From positions 8,680,494 through 8,744,493 of the forward strand of contig NC_092661.1 of assembly GCF_032118995.1 (NCBI RefSeq): 64,000 nt of DNA. Reading direction: 5' to 3'. The translations under genes were made by a program, and so were the position numbers. Every line of letters starts with the position of its first letter. The first letter of the stretch is position 1. Source of the DNA: Asterias amurensis. Taxonomy: Eukaryota > Echinodermata > Asteroidea > Forcipulatida > Asteriidae. The notes under the pieces were generated by a model, which saw only the letters and a program-made list of their open reading frames with translations, was not told where the DNA came from and ran no database searches. Below, piece after piece: positions 34,315 through 47,100 of this stretch.

Positions 34315-34652
34315 TATTAATATTTTGAGTTTATATAGCGCTTTTTCACTCCCGAATGGGTGTCTCAAAGCGCTTATTACCCCAGGTCACTGGGCCTTAA
34401 TTCACTACTTAAACCATCTCAGCTCCCTGGGGAGTATACAGCCTCATGCAACAAATGCGCTACTCGGCTAATCACAAGAACCATCTCTGCCCTCACAGGT
34501 CCCCATTTACCCCTGGGTGGAGAGAAGCAAAAATAGTTAAGTGTCTTGCTCAGGGACACAAGTGTCACGACCGGGATTCGAACCCACACACTGCTGAACA
34601 GAATCAGCAGAGCTTAAATTCGGTGCTCTTAACCGCTCGGCCACGACACCCC
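34315..34652 (-). mobile_element. tRNA-derived SINE
   Basis: On the minus strand it begins GGGTGTCGTGGCCGAGCGGT-TAAGAGCACCG, a tRNA Leu/Ser-like head with box A, and has box B (GGGTTCGAATCCCGG) about 80 nt in. The body runs to a 3' tail with AAGCGCTTTGAGACACCC and GCGCTATATAAA. Heads or bodies of related SINEs occur near 37480, 47380, 62680 and 63420. Confidence 0.8.
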
Positions 34653-34730
34653 ACATGCCGTTATGCTGATGTGTTCTTCCTTTTGCTCCTTTTCTAATCA
34701 GAACTAACCCACTCCCTTGGGACTGGACCT

Positions 34731-35052
34731 ACACATAAAATGACAAACCCATGAAAATTTGAGCTCAATTGGTCGTTGAAGTTGCGAGATGTATGAAAGA
34801 AAAACCACCCTTGTCACATGAAGTTGTGTGCTTTCAGATGCTTGATTTCAAGACCTCAAATTTTAAAATCTGAGGTCTCAAAATCAAATTTGTGGAAAAT
34901 TACTTCTCTCTCGAAAACTACTTCACTTCATCAGAGGGAGCCGTTTCTCACAATGTTTTATACTATCAACCTCTCCCCATTACTTGTTACCAAGTAGGGT
35001 TTTATGCTAATAATTATTTTGAGTAATAACCAATAGTGTCCACTGCCTTTAA
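34731..35052 (-). mobile_element. MITE family A, partial copy with right terminus
   Basis: From ACATAAAATGACAAACCCATG through ATAGTGTCCACTGCCTTTAA. It is opposite in orientation to the fragment at 33917, so it is a separate insertion. It ends about 110 bp downstream of the OSCP1 stop codon. Confidence 0.85.
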
Positions 35053-35161
35053 AGATTTTTACAACTTCAAATATTTCTAAGAGTGTGATTTAAAGAATTA
35101 TTGTTCAACAAGGGCGAGAGTCTACAATTTGAGTATATTATTATTTCCTGTGGGTGCGAAA

Positions 35162-38100
35162 TCACGAGGCACTGTCCATTAACTCTAAGAGGTCATCGCC
35201 CTTACTGCTACTCCCTGAGGATTCTGGGATTGAAAGGTCGCCCATGATCCTGTTAAGTTCATCGCTTTTTTGAATCTGTGAGAGAGAAAAAAGAGAGGTT
35301 TAATATTATTTGCTTTGCAGGCAAAACATCAATGAGGAACTAGTCAGAAAGAGTGTGGATTATATACATTTTATATTTTATATGTTGGTTGATTGTTTGG
35401 TATTTTTATTACCAAATATTTTTATTGTTTGTTTAAACTTTTAGCTACTTTTATATATTATTATAATTATTATATAGTACATTTACCATTGCAATTAAAC
35501 CCATCGGTTTGTCATACTGTACATTTCTAATGTCGTATTATTAATGAAATAAACTAACGATAAATATTAAAAAAATAGTTAACAAATCTAAAATTATAAA
35601 ATTATATTTATTTCATTTAATCGGTCAGATAAAAAGTACAAATATGCACATTAATTAGGTAACAGCTTTAAAAGATACAGCAATAAGAAATCAAAAATAC
35701 ATATGGAGTAAAGAGAAACAGGCGGAGTCTGAAAGGATTGCCTAAGAGAAACAAAGTTGTTGTCTAGAAGGCTCTCCTCTCCGAATGGTCCTAAAGAGCA
35801 CAACTATTTAAATATATGAAAATACAAAAAGTGTAAAAAGTATTACAAATATGCATAAAAATACACATACAAGGGTCAAGGTTAAAAAATAGATGAAAAA
35901 TACCTCATGAAAGTGATGATAAGAAAGAACAAAATAAACCACAGTGATTATTTATATACAAAGGCTTAAAGATTGAGTAAGGGTGGTTTAGTGAATAGAT
36001 GACCACGTCTAGTATTAAGACACCAAATCGGGGAATTCCCCCGGCATAAATCCTAAACACCGACTGGGGGGAAATAAACAAGAGTACTTGAGAGAGTCTT
36101 GCACGTCCGAGTACAAAGATAATTTCAAATGTCTCTGCAAAACATTTAAGAGGAAATAATATTTCTAGAATATTTATTATCAACATATTAAAATTCAAAC
36201 AGGTGGCACAAAGGCTTCAGTATAAAAAGAACAAAAAAATGCATTAAAATATTGCAAAAATACAATTACAAAATCACAAGAGCAAAATGGATACAGCAAC
36301 ATACAGCAAACTGAACAGAATTCAACTTCTGACAAGAACAATACAAACATGGGGCGAGCAAGATGGTCATTATTGTAAAACCACAACCTGGCCTGTCATT
36401 GGCATTTATGAAATTCATTACAGCAGTTATAAACCTTAGTGAATATGACGTCACCTTTCAAAAACCTGCCCTACAACATGGTGTATTTGAGCTTGTTGGT
36501 GCGTGTGCCATTGAAACCAAAACAGAAATGCTGCGTGCTGCATGCTTCGTTGATGTATACGTTTAGTCGTGCATACGGCCTGCCCTACATGGCCCCTTTC
36601 AAAGCAACTAAGGGGCTATTTGATATGGTCTACTGTTTCAGTAGTAACTGGTTTATACATACCTTTGATGCATCGATGTTTATCACCTTGAAGTCGTACA
36701 TGTCTGGTGGAGGTCTTGAAGCACCAAATTGTCTAAAAATAAAAGGAAACAGACCAAAAAACATATTTAAACAGTTTATATTCGATCATCCAGGGAGGTA
36801 CATACATGAAGTGTTTAAACCTTGGTCAGGAATGAGGCGTATTTTCTTATTAAACACAGCAGCCATCATAGAGGCCAAATTCACAAAAACAAACACAAAG
36901 TGTTTAATTGATCCGGAATAACAGAACTTTCAAGTTCAGTTTTTAACCAATAAGCAACATAATTGTAAACTGCGTCCTATTGTTACTCACTCTTCTTCTT
37001 CATCCGTGTTAAACATGTTGACTCTGAAGTCTGATTTGCCTTTCTTGTTATCCACTGCGCCCATGAGATGTGCCAGGAGGTTGAGCTCTGCCTTCACCAT
37101 TGGGTTAGGGTTAGCCGTGGCCTGAAAGAGAGTAGAAAACCATGATACAATCATTAGCCGTGGCCTGAAAGACAGTGGGAAACCAAAATACAATCAGGAA
37201 AAAGTTTAGGGTTAGCCATGGCCTGAAAGAGAGTAGAAAACCAATATACAATCATTAGGCGTGGCCTTAAAGAGTCAGTGGGAAACCAAAATACAATCAG
37301 GAAAAGGGTTAGTGTTAGTTGTTGCCTGAAAGACAAGCAGGAAACCAAAAATCATAAAAGGGGTTAGGGTTGGCTGTGGCCTGAAAACAAGTAGGAAACA
37401 AAAATAAAATCAGGAAAAGAACAAATTAAACAGTCTGTCTAAGCATATCTGTGAGTGTGAATAATAATTGCAGCTTTTTAATAGTGGGTTTGAATCCCTG
37501 TCATGAAACTTCGGTCCTTGAGCAAAGATACGTAACTATAATTGCTTCTCGCCACCAAAGAGGTAAATAGGTACCAGTAAGAGATGATTTTTGTGATTGA
37601 TTTCTTAATGGGATGCAAACTTTACAGCACAGTGGTCGATTTCACAAAGATAGTCCTAGTGTGAAAATTGGGACTATAATCCTACATGTAGGAGTTTTAA
37701 AAAACAAATCCTAAGGTAACTCATCCTTAGTCGAGGTAAGATGAAGGCTGTGCCCGAATTAGCGGCTACAGCTATGGCTACGGCTAGATTTCCGCGTCAT
37801 CATTGAAGTACAGGACGTCCTTAGCAACACACATAGCAACAGCCGTAGCTGTACAGTGTAGCTGTAGCTGTAGCCGCCAATGGGGATACAGTCTATACTT
37901 CTTTGTGAAATCCACCCCAGCCTGTTTACTCTCCAGGGAACTGAGATGGTTTAAGGAATGAAATAAATTGCCAAGCAACTGGGGTTTCCGCTATGTACAT
38001 GTACACATTCATGCCCATAATTAATATTTTAACACTTTTTGGCATCATGTGTTTCGCCTCTAAATCAGATATAGTCTCATACCTCTTCAGCTGATGACGC

Positions 38101-41100
38101 CATAGTTGGTTTCTGTGCTGGGTTGCTGACCGTTGTATCTGTCGGCCGTACAGCACTGTACATGTTGGTCCCCAGTTTGATCACTCTGTCCCCTTTGGTT
38201 TCAAAGGAGCCCTCTCGTAAACTGGCTTGGTATTTGCTTCCACAGGGGAACTCTGTCGTCTTAATCATCTTGCCGCAATCATCATAATATCTAAACCAAA
38301 ACAAGAGGTCTCAGGTATAAATGTAACAATCTTTGCTGGGGGTAACCACATATTTTACCTAGTAAATGCAAAATCATTTTTTTTCTGATTATCAATTATA
38401 AGTACATGTATGTACAAGGGGGTCTAAAAATGGAATTAAATCTTTCTGCAGATTAAATTAGTGTTTTCAGCAGCCAGTAGAAAGAAAGGGGGATGAGATG
38501 AGGCCAGACTTTAGATATTTGAGTGAAAGAAACCCTAAGTACCACTTTACATCCTGGCGCGTATTTTAAAACGTAAAGCGCCATTGGGTTAAGAGCCGTT
38601 TTATTATTATTATTAAACATTTTAAGTGGTGCCACTTGCATGCACTTGAAGAGGGGTGCCCCACCCCTTTTTAAGGACCTTAATTCCGAAACGACTTTGG
38701 AGTTGGCAGTTTGTTTTTTGCAGCCAGATCTGAGAGATGACCTGTATTTGACACAGAAAGACCCAATAGGTTTTTAGATAGATAATTTAGGTCTACACCT
38801 TTTTTTTTCAGGGTCATTACCTAAGTATGACCCTAACCTACTACGTACATGAACACAAGTAACACTAGACACGAGACTTATAAGAGCCTTTGAAGTTTTT
38901 TAGTGCACCATAAAAACTTAATATAACCCTCATTACACTAATTTACAAAAGTCTTTCCGTTCATGAATAAATTAACACGCAGCTACTTTTTATGATTACA
39001 CCGCTGTCGGTGAATGAGACTTACCTAATTGATCCAGGTATCTCGGCTCCGTAAGGCACCGCTCCAGCTACCGGAAGAACAAACCTCCCATTAGAGTTCT
39101 GTACTTTGTCTTTCAGAAATATTGATACCTGTTTTAAAACAAACAAAATAATACTATCAGTGTTGTACAACAATGTAGCCACGGTGGGAGCTGCTGGGCA
39201 GGGACTCGCAATTTTCACCCAGCACTCTGAGCAAAATACATTGTGCCGCCCAGCACAGAATTCCCCTAGAATAAATCAAAATATTGTCCACTGTGGCATT
39301 GATCTGAGATGCTGATGATAAGGAGTATCAAATGTCACAGAGAAAGAACGCAGTCAAAGGAGCAACCAATTTAACTGGCATCATGCCTGAAGCATGCACT
39401 TCAGCAATAATAGCCCCATAATTAAACATGAATAATTTTGTTGAACTGCTCGCCCTGGGTGGACTTGGAAAATAACTGGATTTATTGCCCGCCACACTAA
39501 AATTGGTCCTGAAACTATCATCCAACAGCATCAACATTTATGCTTCGCAATTTATTGCAAAGGTTTTTTTTCTGAGATTTGTCCTTCTTAGGACTGCTAT
39601 TTCTACAGGGTTGCCTGGGAGTGGAACTTTGTAAATTATAAATGACGTATCGGATTGCGTGACTGTAAAAGCTTTCCGGCAGTCATACAAAATTTAGGAG
39701 AAAACCCTACCCCTTTAAAGAGGTGACAAATTTTAAAGGACTCCTTTTCAGATTAGAATTAATTTTAACTTTCATTTATATTTCATGTATTATGGTGTGC
39801 ATAATATCCACCTAAAACACTCTGATGTCAAAGTTGATCTTATTAGCATTTCATGAAAAAAAGTCTCATTGAGAATAAACTTTAAAGATGCTATGTCAGA
39901 TTTTTGGCCCAAACATTAAAAAACAGATTCTTTTGATCATGAGTGAATGGTATTTCAAAGAGTATCACCCACCCTGAGGAAAAAAAGTTTAACTTTTAAT
40001 TTTAATGGTCAGGAACCATGACAAAAATTTAAAACGTTTCTTATAAATCACATAAGAATTGGTCACGTGATATATTGTCGGGATCCCGACAAAAACTGAT
40101 TTTGATCACTTTATTTCACTGCTACTAATAATTGGCGGACTTTGTCGAGCGATGGCTCAAATGAAAGCTTGTAACTTTCTCGACCCCCATCAAAATACTT
40201 ATTGAATTTTAAGTCCAAATTTTGGGTCGAATCAGCCAAAAATCCGACATAGCATCTTTAATTCCAAATCTAAAAATGTGTCACCACTGGCCACACAAAA
40301 TAACTTGTTACAAGTTATTTTTTGCACCTCGTACAGCAAAAAATTTATCAATAAGGATAAATTTGTAAACTTAAACGCACACAGTGCTTTCCAAATGTGG
40401 TGGACAAAAATGCTCAACAGGAATCAAACAAATTGCCTTCTACATTGTACATGTAGTTCTGTAATTTATACAGGGCCAAATTTGATAGAACTGCTTACAA
40501 ACCATTTAAGGATAACCAAGCACACACACAAAAACGATTTTGATTTCCCAGAATACATGCAAGGTGATCAGCCAAACAGATCATGGTGATCTGTGGGTAA
40601 GACATCTGCCCAGGATTAAGATAATTTTTGAGTTTGCCTGTTTATTTCTCCCCGCAAGCATCCTAAAGAATATTGACTTCTTGCAGACGAGCAACGCACC
40701 GCCGCAAAATGAGAGTATACAATTTCTTCTACATGTACCTCCTTTTTTTTTTGTGGGGGGGGGGGGGGTAAAACTTCTTTTTAAGCAATGTTTTAAGTTG
40801 TTCCTGTGGGTTGTACCGCTTAGTTAATAATTTCTTTTTTATTTTTCTATGCTTAAAGGCACTGGACACTATTGGTAATTGTCAAAGACTAGCCTTCACA
40901 GTTGGTCATGTTGGTGTATCTAAACATATGCATAAAATTACAAACATGTGAAAATTTGAGCTCAATCGGACATCGAAGTTGTGAGATAATAGTGAACAAA
41001 AAATAACCCTTGTCACACGAAGTTGTGTGCAATTAGATGGTTGATTTCGAGACCTCAAGTTCTAAATTTGAGGTTTCGAAATCAAATTCATGGAAAATTA

Positions 41101-44100
41101 CTTCTTTAAAAAGTTCAAAACTCACCTTCCAGTGGGCCGATTTTGACGATCAAAACATCAAAACGATCGTTTTTTTTCTCTGTTCAATGTACGACCCATT
41201 GCGCATACAACACCCCCCTCAAACTGTACTGCGCATGCGATTACCCCTTGTTTATTTGTTGGTAGTTCAGCAACTCCAATGAAAAGGGTAAATTAAGTGA
41301 CATGTGCAAAATTTGCAAGCAGCAGAGGAGATCGCACAAGGGGATTAGCGCGGTCGTAAAACCTGTGAGCGCTGGGGAGACCCAATGGAACTTTGTGCAG
41401 GCTTGGGAAGGTGCTAATTGGGCTTAAGATAAGAAAGCTGGCTTCTAATTATTCCTCCATGGTGTAACCGATCCCCCCCCCCCCCACAACAATGCGAATT
41501 GTGTCAACACATCATACATTGTAGCAATTGATTATCAATTCCGCTGTGTATTGTAATTGTACTTCCAAAGCAAACTGTTAGGTGGTAAATTGACAGAATA
41601 AATATTACATGCATAGGGGGTACAATATACAAGGCATACAAGCTTGAGATCTTGTTGACACCTAGGCTAAATGTATACTGTATGGAGACCTTTATGCAAA
41701 CAGTTGGTCTCCCTTTGTGAAGGAGGGTCTTTTTACTCCATGGTGGTGTAATTACATGAACTACATTGTAAAGCATGAATAGGCTTTCATGCATCGATCA
41801 TGTCTAAACCTAAAAACCATGAAAGTAGAAATTAAACCAACCATCCAAGTACGTCGTCAGGACTCACCCCTTAAACAAAACTAGTCCAGCGTTCACTGTC
41901 TAGTAAAACTACTACAGGCTTGGGTAGACACCCACTTTACGAATCATTTACACCAGAGGGGGAAAAACACATGGAAAATACAGCTTAAATGGTCATCCTT
42001 GTCACAAGAAAATACTTAATAAAAACCTTACGTGTTTTCACCGTTTTCAACTGTCCGGTTGTGGACTTGCAATAACAACAAATATTTGTTCCATTCATTT
42101 CTCTGAAACTACAAATTTATACAATAAAAATTGTTTACCCCGAATTAATTCCAATGGATTAATTCTTTAACAATGGAACTCCATGTGAATTGTACCATGG
42201 AGGAAGAAAAGTGTACAGTACATGTTTGCACCGGTACCTTGCCGTCCATTATCTGCCTGTCCCCAGTATTTAACATTTGACATTTATCAGTTGATACCTG
42301 TTGCCATAGCAACCACGTTCCGAGTCTTAATTATTTACAGTGCATCACCCACAGTAGCACCATGGCTTTTAATAAATAAAAATATAGCCACATCCAAGAT
42401 CCACCCTTAATATTTAATAGTCAGGACCTTGGGCCGTGCTATGAAAGAGGGGGTGGTGGACAATGGTTACCATGGTGATGCGTTTTTCTTTCTAGTTTGA
42501 ATTAAGAGCAACTCTGTGTGAACGAGACTATATAACAAAAGGGGCTGAAATGGAGGACTGGACGAAATGGTATCAGACCATGCAGCTTGGTTTATCAAAA
42601 AACTTGATTTAAGGCCAAACCAAGAAGTGAACATGTAGGATTTGAACCCGAGACCTTCGGATTAAGGTGCCAGACTTTTTAAGTGAACACATTGCATTGG
42701 GTCAGATGAGTTGGTCTTTGATAAGTGTTTGAAATAGTTGTAAAAATTATTTAAAATTAGAATATATAACGATCCGCACAAACATGCCTCAAAATTGCAT
42801 AGCTTTCCTTTAAACAAATAAATAAATAAATAAATAATCAATGTGATAATAATTTGTTAATCATCTTTCTCCCATTGATCGTATCACATACATGCACTCA
42901 GATGTTCTCAAAAACTCTTCACTTCAACAATTTAATTATGACCCATGTTTTAAATTCCGATAAGGATAAGCTAATTTGATTTTTTGCAGCATAACATCGA
43001 CGTAAAGCAGTTGGTCCCATGTGTTGTGTAACGCATGTAAAAGAACTCAGTGCATATATTGAAAAGAGAAGGGGTTTGCCCTGGTGTTCCTGGCTGTGGC
43101 TGCTGTATGCGTCGTAGCACCTTGCAAACCCTTATAAGGTTCTAAATAATTTGGTCTCAGAATTCACCTGCAATAACCTATCTTTCTGAAAGTTTGTATT
43201 TACTCAGCGCCTTGAGTACCTTGTTTGGTAGACACGTGTGCTAAATAAGACTTTGATAAAATGATTATTATTATTATTATTAAATTGAGGATAAAATGTT
43301 CACATTTGTATATTTCTTCAAAAAATATATTTCTCTCCCTTCTTGTCCTGTCTCTTGCAATTTTTCTTAGCTTGCCAAAATCCTTAATTGATTGATTTCT
43401 CTTATAATTTATTTTCTCTGCTTCTTTTTCTATCCTTGATTGCAAAAAAAAACCTTCAAACAAGCACCTGTGTTGAGTCTCTGTGCATCCAACCGATTTT
43501 AATTGCTGTTTACTGACACCATGGCAACCATTAGGCCATCGATAGTTATACAAAATGGCATACCAAATGCTTCCTTAATATCACCGATTTGGGTAAACAG
43601 GCGGACAGACCTTAAAGGCACTGGACACTATTGGTAATTACTCAAAATAATTATTTAAGCATAAAAACTTACTGTTGATAGTATAAAACATTTTGAGAAA
43701 ATGTAGTTTTTGAGAATGAAACTAAAATATTTGAATTTGATATTGAGACCTCAGAATTAGATGTTGAAGCCTGAAATCAAGCATCTGAAAGTACACAACT
43801 TCGTGTGACAAGGGTGTTTTGTCTTCCATTATTATCTTGTAACTTCGACGAACATTATTTTCACAGGTTTGTTATTTTGTGCATATAAATGTTGAGATAC
43901 ACACCAAGTGAGAAGACTGGTCTTTGACAATTACCAAAGGTGTCCAGTGTCTTTAAAAATGTTTTGCATTGATATAATATTATCAAAAGACTCGCTTTTT
44001 ACTTCAAACTGATATTTAAAGACTTTATCTAAATTTTTACTTTGCATGATGGAGTTTCTAACAGGGTTTTGGGGTCGATTCAGTCTGGAGTGTTAACCAG

Positions 44101-47100
44101 CTCTTGGGGTGTCTGGATGTCTTTTGGACACCCTATTTAGTCTGTAATTTACATGCATTGTCGTGAACAATTTGGACACCTACATTAGTTTTTAAACTTC
44201 CAGCAAATTTGGTCACCCTTTTGCCTAATCCGGGCTAAATTCTTGGTCTGTCTAAATGATCTTCAGAAGGGAACTTAGGCAAACTCCAACAATGTAAACA
44301 CCAAGCTGGCAACAGCATACATGTATCTCTCTCATAATGTCTATGATAATGGGACTGCATACATGTATACATGTATAGAGAAGTTGTAATTCAGTAAATA
44401 GAAGACAATACATCCTAGTCATTGTGAAATTAGCGGTTAGCATTCTTATGAAAAATACTGTATAGGCCTATAATCATCATTACAAATTTATGAATGGTCA
44501 ATTAAGAATGGTCAATTTGAAGACTAATTAAAAAATAAAATGGGATGTCAGAGGAACGAGGCAAAGGGAAACATCATGACACTGATCTCTTAATTTTAAA
44601 ATTAATACAGGAGGGGTTTAAAAACAGAAAATTAAGAAGTATTTAACCAGTAAGGCTCTTTTAAATACCAGTCATGTAATTGTGTAGCAACCACTAGGCG
44701 AAAATTTCACGACTACTATCAAACACACCAGAGCGTGAAGGAGAAACACAAAGTGGTTGCACCTTTAACATGTTTAATAATGCCTTGACATTTGGAGTCC
44801 AGATATTAACAGTTGGCCTAATTGTATAGCTGCCTTCTAATAATAGCATGGTTAGTCTGTGTGCACGACTACTACAGCTATTCTTTGGGCACAGGATGAT
44901 GTAATACACCAGGGCCCAATTTCACTGCTTACCTGGGCAAAGAAACAATGCTTGCGGAGCACACAGAAATTCGGCGCTTGCATGTAAGCAGAGAATGTTG
45001 ATCGTAAGGAGAGAATTTGGCAGTAAGCAGAGCCACATAATTGGGCTCCTGCTTAGCCTAATTCCTTCTTTGCGTTTTTATATTTTGTAGTATAAACTAA
45101 AAATTTAAAAGCGCTGTATCCAAAACAAACCACTATACAGACGAGCATTTTCCCAAAAAAATTTACAGTTGTGGCAGTTTATCTCTGATGAAAACAAATT
45201 AGTAAGCATCACCGGGCCTGATCGTGGCTGTTTTGCAGGCAACAAACTAAAATTATATTTATTCATCACGAAATTTGTAGTGATGTGTGGTTTGTGTGTG
45301 GAGGGGTGGGGGGGGGGAGGGTAGGAGGGGGAGGGGGAAATAATCGTGTCATTGGAAACAATGAGGGGAAATATGTCATCCCCCCCTTCCAAATTGTAGA
45401 CCTGAAATGGTGAATAGCCGCTTTAGTGACCATAAAGATGGTACATAAAGAAATATACGCTTGAAAAGAATACTGACTGTTAAATCTTGTTCAGCAATAT
45501 TTTTACATTTTTAAATAATTTTAATGATTAAAAACATGTACGATTTTATATACATTTAAAAAATCATAAATCGTCTGCTTACCCGTATGTGTATATCTTG
45601 AAAGAATTCCAGCAAGGTTTGTCTGATCAGCTGAAACTCACCCATCGAGAGTGAACCGTACGTCTGAAATAAAAACAAACAAGGTGTTTATCTAATGTAA
45701 CTGACGTAGTTACAGCATGCAGGGGATAAACAACAACAAATGATTCATGTGCATTATAATTCTAGGCATCACTGCAGTGTGGATCTATAGAGCTAAAAAA
45801 AACAGCAAGTTGCACACTGAGCTTCATCGGGGCCTTTAAACTAGGTTCAAAACACTTTGGTTTAAATCATGCTCTAAATTTGTCCTGGACAACCCAAACT
45901 CATGTAATAATAGGTCTGATAAGTTGCATGCCGGAATGCTTTTGAAAGAAAACTAAAGTTAAGGACACTGGACACTATTGGTAATTGTAAAAGACCAGTC
46001 TTCTCACTTGCTGTACCTCAACATAAAATGCATAAATAACAAACCTGTGAAAATTTGAGCTCAATCGGTTGTCGAAGTTGCGAGATATTATTGAAAGAAA
46101 AACACCCTTGTCGCATAAAGTTGTGTGCTTTCAGATGTTTGATTTCAAGACATCAAATTGTAAATCTGAGGTCTCAAAATTAAATTCATGGAAAATTACT
46201 TCTTTCTCGAAAACTATGTCACTTCAGAGGGAGCTGTTTTTTTTCACAATGTTTTATACTATCAACCTCTCCCCATTACTCGTAATCAAGAAAGGTTTTA
46301 TGATAATTATTTTGATTAATTACCAATAGTGTCCACTGGCTTTAAAGACAAACATAAAATTTAAGAAGAAAAACAATTATTTCCAGCCAGAAAATCCCAA
46401 CTTTATTTTTTTCTTCTCTTGAAAACGACTTTTGAATTACATTTTAAAAAACCCAGTAAAAAGCTCTTTAATTGTTAAGTATTTATTTTAAAAGCATTCC
46501 TGAAACCATTTCAACCTTTGAGGTTCTTTGGAATATGCAGCACTGGAAACTGCTGCTAATCGTTCACCATGCTCACATCAAGAATCCTCACAGGTGTCCA
46601 TTTACTTACTAGACGCAAACATGTTCTTAGCCTGAACATCTGACGTCACACTTCAAGGCTAAAAAAAAAATGCCAGAGACCGTAGTCAAGAAATCGGCGC
46701 AAACGGTGTGTGTTTTGACCTTTGACCCCATACATTTCGGATAGAGATACACAGTCCAATTCTATTGCGGACGTGACAGGAATTAACTGTTTGGGGCATT
46801 TTGGAAAGCTCATGTCACTAGCACTGTTCACGTGTATCCAATGGAATCACTGGATCTGAGAAACTGCGACCTGTCTTTATCCGCAAGGATAAAGACAGGG
46901 GCCCAGTCTAATATGTTCTTAGTATCTTACCCAATGACAAAGGTGTCACGACTGCAGCCTCGTTCCCAGGGGTGATCGATCTCGCCGCGCCATTTTTTCC
47001 CAGCATGCTTTGCTCGATCATAACCCCTGGAAGTGTAACTCCAAAATATCCAAATATAAGGGATATTACAATTAGTCCTGTGGTTGATCCGTTCTGTGTT

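Noticed and set aside
34560-34652. tRNA gene
   Set aside because: Box A and B are present but the rest does not fold as a full tRNA and it continues into a SINE body.
36439-36921. 160-residue plus-strand frame
   Set aside because: Overlaps an OSCP1 exon antisense and shows no recognisable domain.
41451-42206. Element bounded by TTCCTCCATGGTG / ACCATGGAGGAA
   Set aside because: The short motif also occurs inside the foldback arms and at 41724; ends and duplication could not be defined.
43200-43553. 117-residue minus-strand frame with a charged segment
   Set aside because: No known motif, no splice logic with OSCP1, ends in an ATT-rich tract; at most an old repeat fragment.
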